NCBI GenBank assembly: GCA_007693535.1
Contig: REDK01000079.1
Coordinates: forward strand, 1 to 42,326
Length of the DNA: 42,326 nt
Source of the DNA: Chromatiaceae bacterium
GTDB lineage: Bacteria > Pseudomonadota > Gammaproteobacteria > Chromatiales > Chromatiaceae
Reading direction: 5' to 3'
The notes beneath the pieces are model-generated. The model was given only the letters and a program-made list of their open reading frames with translations. It ran no database searches and was not told the origin of the DNA. The position numbers and the translations under genes were made by a program. The first letter of the stretch is position 1, and the number at the start of each line of letters is the position of its first letter. This document shows, piece by piece, positions 36,413 to 42,326 of this stretch.

Positions 36413-39400
36413 ATGGGGCACCCGTTCTTCGACCGACCGATTCTCAACTCGCCCTACGCCTATCCAGCGCGCCACTGGGAGCTGGACGAGACCGGTCAGC
36501 CGACACACCGGATCCTCGAAGCCCGGCGTCGCGCCGAGTTCATCACGCCCATCCCCAAGCCGAAGAAGCAGAAGGGTGCACCCAAGCAGGACACGCTCGC
36601 CTTCGACGAAGGCAAGGGGCTCAGTACCGAGGATCAGCGCTACGATCACACCGCCGTCATCAACGCGGTCCGCCAAGAGGTCGACCGCTGGCGGCTGGAT
36701 CCCGATCCCAATCACTGGCGCGTCACCCCGGAGACCGCGCGCCTGCTGCAGCACTGGCGCCATCATCCCTTCAGCAGTTTGCGTCCCTTCTTCTGCCAGA
36801 TCGAAGCCGTCGAAACGGCCATCTGGCTGACCGAGGTCGCGCCCCAGATCGGCAAGACCGGCGAACGCTTCCTGACCCACTTGAGCGACGCCAACCACGA
36901 CGCCAACCCCGAGTTGATGCGCCTCGCCCTCAAGCTCGCGACCGGCGCCGGCAAGACCACGGTCATGGCCATGTTGATTGCCTGGCAGACCATCAACGCC
37001 GTGCGGCGGCCCAGCAGCAAGCGCTTCAGCCGTGGCTTTCTCATCGTCGCGCCCGGTCTGACCATCAAGGACCGCCTGCGCGTCCTGCAACCCAACGACC
37101 CGGACAGCTACTACGCCAGTCGCGAGCTGGTGCCCACGGACCTGCTCCACGAGGTCAACCGCGCCAAGATCGTCATCACCAACTACCACGCCTTCAAGCG
37201 GCGCGAGCGTGTCGAGCTGTCGAAGGGCGGACGGCTGTTGCTCCAGGGCCGTGGTGGCGAGGCCCTGAACACGCTGGAGACCGAAGGCCAGATGCTCCAG
37301 CGCGTCATGCCGGACCTGATGGGCCTGAAGAACATTCTCGCCATCAACGACGAGGCCCATCACTGCTACCGCGAGAAACCGAATGCGTCCACGGGGGACG
37401 CCCCCGAAGGCGTGCTGAAGGGCGACGACAAGAAGGAGGCCGAGAAGAACAACGAGGCCGCCCGGCTCTGGATCTCCGGACTGGAGGCGGTCAATCGGAC
37501 AGTCGGGCTGGCGCGTGTCCTCGACCTCTCCGCCACCCCCTTCTTCCTGCGCGGCTCGGGCTATGCGGAAGGCACGCTCTTCCCCTGGACCATGAGCGAC
37601 TTCTCGCTGATGGATGCCATCGAGTGCGGCATCGTCAAGCTCCCGCGCGTGCCGATTGCGGACAACATCCCCGGCGGCGAGATGCCCATGTTCCGCAACC
37701 TCTGGGAGCACATCCGCGCCAAGATGCCCAAGAAGGGACGCGGCAAGGCGGCTTCGCTGAATCCGCTCGACCTTCCGCCGCAGTTGCAGACCGCCTTGGA
37801 AGCGCTCTACGGCCACTACGAAAAGACCCATGCCCTCTGGACGGCGGCCGGGGTTACGGTCCCGCCCTGCTTCATCGTGGTCTGCAACAACACCGCCACG
37901 TCCAAGCTGGTCTATGACTACATCTCCGGATTTCAGCGCGAGCAACAAGACGGCAGCACCAAGCCGGAGCCCGGTCGCTTGCCCCTGTTCCGCAATCACG
38001 ACGAGCACGGCAACCCGCTGCCGCGCCCCCGCACCATTTTGATCGACAGCGAGCAACTGGAATCCGGCGAGGCGCTGGATGCCAACTTCCGCGCTATGGC
38101 CTCGGACGAGATCGAGCGCTTCCGCCGCGAGATCATCGAGCGTACCAATGACGCCCGTCAGGCCGAGAACCTGACCGACCAGGACCTCTTGCGCGAGGTC
38201 ATGAACACCGTCGGCAAGCCCGGCCGACTCGGGGCCGACATCCGCTGCGTCGTCTCCGTCTCCATGCTCACCGAGGGCTGGGATGCCAACACCGTCACCC
38301 ACGTCCTCGGCGTCCGCGCCTTCGGCACCCAGCTTCTGTGCGAGCAGGTCATCGGCCGGGCGCTGCGCCGCCAGTCCTACGATCTCAACGAAGAGGGGCT
38401 CTTCAACGTCGAGTATGCCGACGTGCTCGGCATCCCCTTCGACTTCAACGCCACCCCCACGGTCGCCCCGCCGCAGCCGCCGCGCGAGACCATCCAGGTC
38501 AAGGCGATACGGCCCGAGCGCGACGCCCTGGAGATCCGCTTCCCCCGTGTCGCCGGCTATCGCACCGAGTTGCCGCAGGATCGCCTGACCGCTGAGTTCG
38601 ACGCCGACTCCATCCTGGTCATCTCCCCCGAGCTGGTCGGCGCCGCCGAGACCCGCAATTCCGGCATCATCGGCGCGACCGTGGACCTCAACCTGGTGCA
38701 TACGGGCGACGTGCGCCAATCCCAGGTCCTCTACGAGCTGACCTCGCGTCTCTTGCTGAGTCGCTTCCGCGACGCCAACGGCGAGCCGCAGCTCCATCTG
38801 TTCGGCCAGCTCAAGCGCATCGCGCGCCAATGGCTCGATGCCTGCCTGCAATGCAAGGGCGGCACCTATCCGGCCCAGCTCAAATACAAGACACTGGCGG
38901 ACATGGCCTGTGAGCGCATCACCGCCGGCATCACCCGCGCCCAGATCGGCGAGCGGCCCATCATGGCGCTGCTCGACCCCTACAACCCGGTCGGCTCCAC
39001 CACGCATGTCAACTTCAACACCTCCAAGACCGAGCGTTGGGAGACCGACGCGCGCCGCTGTCACCTCAACTGGGTGATCCTCGACAGCGACTGGGAGGCC
39101 GAATTCTGCCGTGTCGCCGAGGCCCATCCGCGGGTCAGGGCCTATGTCAAAAACCACAACCTGGGCTTCGAGGTCCCCTACCGGTACGGCTCCGAGATGC
39201 GCCGCTACCGACCCGACTTCATCGTGCAGCTCGACGACGGCCACGGCGAGGAGGATCTGCTGAACCTCACGGTCGAGATCAAGGGCTATCGCGGCGAGGA
39301 TGCCAAGGAGAAGAAGACCACCATGGAGGTCTACTGGGTGCCCGGCGTGAACAATCTCGGCACGCACGGCCGCTGGGCCTTCGCCGAATTCGCCGATGTC

Positions 39401-39478
39401 TACCAGATCGAGGCCGACTTCAAGGCCAAGGTCGAGAGCGCGTTCAATACGATGATCGCGGCGGTCGTTGGGGGATAG
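36413..39478 (+). CDS. Type III-like restriction subunit (BPTD_3080 family, DEAD-type helicase-nuclease)
   Basis: About 1021 residues. The N-terminus (FFDRPILNSPYAYPARHWEL) is characteristic of the BPTD_3080-type restriction endonucleases. The superfamily 2 helicase part has Walker A LATGAGKTTVMAMLIAW (about 182-198), GFLIVAPGLTIKDRL, motif II NDEAHH (about 312), SATPFFL (motif III) and VSVSMLTEGWDANTVTHVLG and EQVIGRALRRQSY (motifs V and VI, about 620-660). The C-terminus has a nuclease-like signature, RYRPDFIVQL...LTVEIKGYRG (about 940-970). It should translocate or cleave DNA together with the methylase at 40609. The ATG at 36413 (GGAG upstream) is chosen. Res is first and mod last, with toxin-antitoxin genes between. 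Confidence 0.88.
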   Translation: MGHPFFDRPILNSPYAYPARHWELDETGQPTHRILEARRRAEFITPIPKPKKQKGAPKQDTLAFDEGKGLSTEDQRYDHTAVINAVRQEVDRWRLDPDPNHWRVTPETARLLQHWRHHPFSSLRPFFCQIEAVETAIWLTEVAPQIGKTGERFLTHLSDANHDANPELMRLALKLATGAGKTTVMAMLIAWQTINAVRRPSSKRFSRGFLIVAPGLTIKDRLRVLQPNDPDSYYASRELVPTDLLHEVNRAKIVITNYHAFKRRERVELSKGGRLLLQGRGGEALNTLETEGQMLQRVMPDLMGLKNILAINDEAHHCYREKPNASTGDAPEGVLKGDDKKEAEKNNEAARLWISGLEAVNRTVGLARVLDLSATPFFLRGSGYAEGTLFPWTMSDFSLMDAIECGIVKLPRVPIADNIPGGEMPMFRNLWEHIRAKMPKKGRGKAASLNPLDLPPQLQTALEALYGHYEKTHALWTAAGVTVPPCFIVVCNNTATSKLVYDYISGFQREQQDGSTKPEPGRLPLFRNHDEHGNPLPRPRTILIDSEQLESGEALDANFRAMASDEIERFRREIIERTNDARQAENLTDQDLLREVMNTVGKPGRLGADIRCVVSVSMLTEGWDANTVTHVLGVRAFGTQLLCEQVIGRALRRQSYDLNEEGLFNVEYADVLGIPFDFNATPTVAPPQPPRETIQVKAIRPERDALEIRFPRVAGYRTELPQDRLTAEFDADSILVISPELVGAAETRNSGIIGATVDLNLVHTGDVRQSQVLYELTSRLLLSRFRDANGEPQLHLFGQLKRIARQWLDACLQCKGGTYPAQLKYKTLADMACERITAGITRAQIGERPIMALLDPYNPVGSTTHVNFNTSKTERWETDARRCHLNWVILDSDWEAEFCRVAEAHPRVRAYVKNHNLGFEVPYRYGSEMRRYRPDFIVQLDDGHGEEDLLNLTVEIKGYRGEDAKEKKTTMEVYWVPGVNNLGTHGRWAFAEFADVYQIEADFKAKVESAFNTMIAAVVGG

Positions 39479-39548
39479 TGGATAGTGGATAGTGAGTTCT
39501 CGTTCCCACGCTCCGCGTGGGAATGCAGTCTTGGCCGCTCCAGCGGCC
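39473..39548. repeat. Composite repeat: GGATAGT tandem copies plus two palindromes
   Basis: Three tandem copies of GGATAGT (39473-39494, the first containing the stop codon of the restriction gene) precede two palindromes. The first is TTCCCACGC-TCC-GCGTGGGAA (39503-39523), a perfect 9-bp stem. The second is GGCCGCT-CC-AGCGGCC (39533-39548). This composite resembles a palindromic repeat found dispersed in many sulfur-oxidising and phototrophic bacteria. It may also act as a terminator between the restriction gene and the antitoxin gene. Confidence 0.75.
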
Positions 39549-39576
39549 CGGACATGACAGGGGAGACCACATCGAT

Positions 39577-39942
39577 ATGCGTACAATCGTGACCCTTGAT
39601 GACAATCTGATCGAGGAAGCACAACGGCTGACCGGTTTGACCCGACGGAAGGATCTCATCCAGGAAGGCTTGAGGACATTGATTGCCCGTGAGAGCGCCC
39701 GCCGTCTCGCGCGTTTAGGGGGCAGCGAGCCGCGTTCCGGCGCTGCATTCGGCGATGTGCCCATCGCGGGTGAGGATCCCGCGCGCGCAGCCCAGTGGCA
39801 GCATCTGTTGAGCCTGCGTGATGACGCCATTGCGGATGGCATGCATCTGATGGATTGGGACGAGATCAATGCCGAGGTGCGTCGACGTCAAGGCGGCGCG
39901 GCCGATGAATATCGTCGTACGAGCAAGGCCCATTGCAGATAA
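39577..39942 (+). CDS. VapB-type antitoxin with C-terminal extension, no cognate toxin adjacent
   Basis: The 121-residue protein begins with a VapB (DUF2191) domain: MRTIVTLDDNLIEEAQRLTG, then LTRRKDLIQEGLRTLIARES (1-45). This is a ribbon-helix-helix DNA-binding fold. The remaining 70 residues include GMHLMDWDEINAEVRRRQGG, an acidic/basic antitoxin-like tail; VapB proteins are usually only 65-85 residues long. No PIN toxin follows directly: the next gene, 20 bases downstream, is another antitoxin. It could be an orphan, or it could share the VapC at 40177. The ATG at 39577 is preceded by a GGGGAG site. Confidence 0.75.
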   Translation: MRTIVTLDDNLIEEAQRLTGLTRRKDLIQEGLRTLIARESARRLARLGGSEPRSGAAFGDVPIAGEDPARAAQWQHLLSLRDDAIADGMHLMDWDEINAEVRRRQGGAADEYRRTSKAHCR

Positions 39943-39962
39943 TCACTCGGAGGCGCAATAAC

Positions 39963-40187
39963 ATGACTAAGAGCATTACCTTCAACATCGAAGAAGAGTT
40001 GATCGAAGCTGCGACACAACGTGCCGCGTCGGAGCACACGACACTCGATGATCTGTTGCGCCGTTGGGTCACGGATTACGCCGAGCGGCAGGAGGCTGTG
40101 CGTGCGTTCGATGCCTTAACACAAGAGTTGAGTGGAAAGGTTCGTATTGGAGGAAAGCTGACGCGCGAGCAATTGAATGAGCGTTGA
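39963..40187 (+). CDS. Ribbon-helix-helix antitoxin of the VapC-like pair
   Basis: A 74-residue protein. Its N-terminus (MTKSITFNIEEELIEAATQR) fits an RHH DNA-binding domain, and the C-terminal part (VRIGGKLTREQLNER) is a likely toxin-binding tail. It overlaps the start of the toxin gene by 11 bases, the typical arrangement of antitoxin before toxin with translational coupling. GGAGG stands about 10 bases before the ATG. It should repress its own operon and neutralise the PIN toxin. Confidence 0.82.
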   Translation: MTKSITFNIEEELIEAATQRAASEHTTLDDLLRRWVTDYAERQEAVRAFDALTQELSGKVRIGGKLTREQLNER

Positions 40188-40599
40188 ACGCTTTCTCGAC
40201 ACAAACGTCCTGCTCTATCATGTCGACGATGGAGGCGTTCGGAAGCATGCGATCGCGACCGGCATCGTTCGTGACGCCTTGCGAACGGGAGGGAGCTGTA
40301 TCAGTTGGCAGGTCGTTCAGGAATTTCTGAATGCCGCCGTCCATAAAGCAGCCATCCCCCTGGATCACGCAGGAGCGGAAGCCTACTGCAACACCGTCCT
40401 GATACCACTCTGGGCCGTGATTCCAAGCCACTCGCTTTATATTCGCGCGCTCGGTATCCGCGCCCGGTATGGATTCCACTTCTACGACTCGCTCATCGTT
40501 GCTGCTGCCCTCGAAGCCAGCTGTACTCGGCTGCTGACCGAGGATCTGCAGCATGGGCAACGCATCGAGACATTGATCGTTGAAAATCCGTTCATCTAA
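40177..40599 (+). CDS. PIN-domain toxin (VapC family)
   Basis: The 140-residue PIN-domain protein has the acidic catalytic residues of this RNase fold: FLDTNVLLYHVDD at the N-terminus (Asp near 8), QEFLNAAVHKA (Glu near 49), and FYDSLIVAAALEASCTRLLT (Asp near 107), followed by EDLQHGQ (Asp near 125). VapC toxins cleave tRNA or rRNA when freed from their antitoxin. It overlaps its antitoxin gene by 11 bases. The pair stands between the restriction and modification genes, where it may help to keep the locus. The type III methylase starts 10 bases after its stop. Confidence 0.9.
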   Translation: MSVERFLDTNVLLYHVDDGGVRKHAIATGIVRDALRTGGSCISWQVVQEFLNAAVHKAAIPLDHAGAEAYCNTVLIPLWAVIPSHSLYIRALGIRARYGFHFYDSLIVAAALEASCTRLLTEDLQHGQRIETLIVENPFI

Positions 40600-40608
40600 G
40601 GACCCAAG

Positions 40609-42326
40609 ATGGCCCGCAAACCCAAGACCTCATCGTTGAACGTCGAGACCCTCACTCACGACGAGGCCACCCGCAAGAACATCCCGACGGCCGAATACCA
40701 GTCGATCATGCTCAAGGACGAGCAGGCCCCGGTCCGGGTGACCTATGCGCGCGGTCCCGCCGACCAGCCCGATGCGCTCGCCGACGAGAAGGCGCAGCGC
40801 AACCGCGACCTCGACCCTCAGCTCATCTGGCGTGGCAAAGATCAACAGGATTGGAGCGACCTCGTCGTCCATGCGCCGCCGCTCTATATCCAAGAGAAGG
40901 TCCACCCCAAGGCGTTGATCGATGATCTGAGGAGGGTGGCTGGTGGTCAGTGGTCTGTGGCCAGTGAAGAGGGCCGATCCGCTGGCCACAGACCACTGGA
41001 CACTGGCCACCAGCTTGACCTTTTCGCCGACTTCAACGGCATCCCCAAGGACGCGGACAAGACCGACTTCTATCGGCACGACCAGAACTGGTCGAACCGC
41101 ATGATCCTGGGCGACTCGCTTCAGGTCATGGCCAGCCTCGCCGAGCGCGAGGGTCTACGCGGCAAGGTCCAGTGCATCTACATCGACCCGCCCTACGGCA
41201 TCAAATTCAACAGCAACTTTCAATGGAGCACCACCAGCCGTGATGTGAAGGACGGCAATGTCGCGCACATCACCCGCGAGCCAGAGCAGGTGAAGGCGTT
41301 TCGGGATACCTGGCGGGATGGCATTCATTCATATCTGACTTATTTGCGGGATCGGCTGACGGTTGCGCGGGATCTGCTGACCGATTCGGGGTCGGTGTTT
41401 GTTCAGATCGGGGATGAGAACGTGCATCGGGTTCGGGCTTTGATGGATGAGGTGTTTGGGGAGAATAACTGCATCGCTCTGATCTCGTTTACAAAGACAA
41501 CCTCGGCAACAAACGACTACCTCTCAGGTGTGGCGGACTATGTTGTGTGGTTCGGTAAGAAGAAGGAGGTCTGCAAATACAGACAAGTTTACCGAGAAAA
41601 GGCTGCCGGCGGTGATGGAGCTGCTCACTACAGTTCGGTTGTCTTCGCTGACGGGAGCCGAAGAGCAGCGACATCGGAGGAAAAGGCAGGTCAACTCTCG
41701 GACGGTGCAACACTGTTCACTGCGGACCAACTCCAGTCCGCAAGCATGGGCCGCGAAAAGGGAGAGGGAGCCGCATCCTGGTTTAAGGTGGAATGTGAGG
41801 GCCGGACGTTCACTCCGACAATGCAGACGAGGTGGAAGACGAGTGAGTCAGGAATGCTTCGCTTAGGATATGCACAGCGGCTTCTTCCCCAGAAGAACGC
41901 TCTTCGCTATCTCCGGAGAATTGATGACTTTGGGGCCTACGCCATCTCAAACGTTTGGACTGACATTGGTGGTGCTGCCGACAAACGTTACGTCGTCGAG
42001 ACAACCCCAAAGATCGTCGAACGCTGCATTTTGATGGCCACCGACCCCGGCGACCTCGTCCTCGACCCAACTTGCGGCTCGGGCACCACCGCCTACGTCG
42101 CCGAACAATGGGGCCGACGCTGGATCACCATCGACACCTCCCGCGTCGCGCTGGCGCTAGCCCGCGCCCGCATCATGGGCGCCCGCTATCCCTACTACTT
42201 GCTCGCCGATTCCCCCGCAGGTCAGCTCAAAGAGGCCGAGATCACCCGCACCGCGCCATCGTCACAGCCGACCGCGAGGCAAGGAGAGCGGAGCGAGGCC
42301 GAGCGGCCCCCGGTAGGCGTCGGCGC
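40609..42326 (+). CDS. Type III-like DNA methyltransferase (Mod), partial at window end
   Basis: The frame is open from the ATG at 40609 to the end of the window (572 codons). It starts MARKPKTSSLNVETLTHDEA. The order is that of beta-class adenine/cytosine methylases: first the catalytic motif YIDPPYGIKFNSNF (about 202-215), then a presumed target recognition region (about 285-455), then the SAM-binding motif VLDPTCGSGTTAYVAEQWGR (about 485-505). It belongs with the restriction subunit at 36413. Two oddities are seen: a 76-base palindromic insertion in frame (about codons 111-135), and a middle part with lower GC than the ends. The 3' end is outside the window, so the total length is unknown. 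Confidence 0.85.
   Translation, partial: MARKPKTSSLNVETLTHDEATRKNIPTAEYQSIMLKDEQAPVRVTYARGPADQPDALADEKAQRNRDLDPQLIWRGKDQQDWSDLVVHAPPLYIQEKVHPKALIDDLRRVAGGQWSVASEEGRSAGHRPLDTGHQLDLFADFNGIPKDADKTDFYRHDQNWSNRMILGDSLQVMASLAEREGLRGKVQCIYIDPPYGIKFNSNFQWSTTSRDVKDGNVAHITREPEQVKAFRDTWRDGIHSYLTYLRDRLTVARDLLTDSGSVFVQIGDENVHRVRALMDEVFGENNCIALISFTKTTSATNDYLSGVADYVVWFGKKKEVCKYRQVYREKAAGGDGAAHYSSVVFADGSRRAATSEEKAGQLSDGATLFTADQLQSASMGREKGEGAASWFKVECEGRTFTPTMQTRWKTSESGMLRLGYAQRLLPQKNALRYLRRIDDFGAYAISNVWTDIGGAADKRYVVETTPKIVERCILMATDPGDLVLDPTCGSGTTAYVAEQWGRRWITIDTSRVALALARARIMGARYPYYLLADSPAGQLKEAEITRTAPSSQPTARQGERSEAERPPVGVG
40939..41014. repeat. In-frame palindromic insertion inside the methylase gene
   Basis: The perfect 17-bp arms CAGTGGTCTGTGGCCAG (40948-40964) and CTGGCCACAGACCACTG (40982-40998) are flanked by an 8-bp outer pairing GCTGGTGG/CCACCAGC (40939-40946, 41007-41014). 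Translation yields a low-complexity stretch (AGGQWSVASEEGRSAGHRP) with no likeness to methylases, between LIDDLRR and QLDLFADFNG. It is probably a dispersed repeat that entered the gene without breaking the frame. Confidence 0.75.

Noticed and set aside
35993-39622. Very long minus-strand open frame (1209 codons) opposite the restriction gene
   Set aside because: The plus-strand frame has all helicase and nuclease motifs. The minus frame is low-complexity (Gly, Asp, Val, Leu-rich) and typical of GC-rich antisense shadows.

Overview
The window looks like a chromosomal segment of a GC-rich gammaproteobacterium, probably a purple sulfur bacterium or a close relative (Chromatiales). This is inferred from the high GC content, the long PstC and PstA permeases, the single-ORF IS66-type element, the AAA-ATPase-like/PD-(D/E)XK gene and the TTCCCACGC...GCGTGGGAA palindromic repeats. 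No rRNA or photosynthesis gene is present to fix the taxonomy.

Layout. 1-6147: a triple-hairpin repeat, the magnesium genes mgtE and an mgtC/SapB homologue, a secreted beta-propeller gene broken by an in-frame TGA, a DUF3299 lipoprotein and an AAA-ATPase-like/PD-(D/E)XK protein. 6170-8105: a scar where a complete IS66-type element (6508-8022) sits between a gutted Abi_2 gene and a truncated ribbon-helix-helix antitoxin. 8484-11219: a DeaD/CsdA-type RNA helicase and rsmA/ksgA. 11304-18509: a complete phosphate regulon unit, with three Pho-box half-sites at 11-bp spacing followed by pstS-pstC-pstA-pstB-phoU and hairpins after pstS and after pstA. 18570-24085: a cytochrome P450 with a small peroxidase-like remnant, an L,D-transpeptidase, DUF2237, an M48 lipoprotein protease and an AttH/CrtC-like lipocalin-fold protein. 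24092-24342: a Uma2-family remnant split by a 132-bp MITE-like element. 24442-30714: a DUF4242 protein, a truncated hemoglobin, a potassium channel, nadA, an AI-2E-family permease, two tandem coiled-coil paralogues and a membrane-anchored unknown. 30959-35087: ettA, a MobB protein fused to a class II aldolase-like domain, and a methyltransferase.

From tRNA-Ser(GGA) (35339-35429) to the end of the window the content changes to accessory genes: an IS66 remnant, a type III-like restriction subunit, an orphan VapB-like antitoxin, a complete RHH/PIN toxin-antitoxin pair, and a type III modification methylase that runs off the end. Restriction and modification genes are thus separated by toxin-antitoxin genes and lie in res-to-mod order.

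The most informative observations are the 132-bp element, whose removal together with one 8-bp target copy restores a Uma2 reading frame; the MobB-aldolase fusion with apparently lost zinc ligands; the in-frame palindromic insertion and mosaic composition inside the methylase; and the IS-associated deletion scar joining two broken defence genes. I found no CRISPR array and no clear wholly new multi-gene system. The candidates for something undescribed are the small mobile element, the MobB fusion and the tandem coiled-coil pair.
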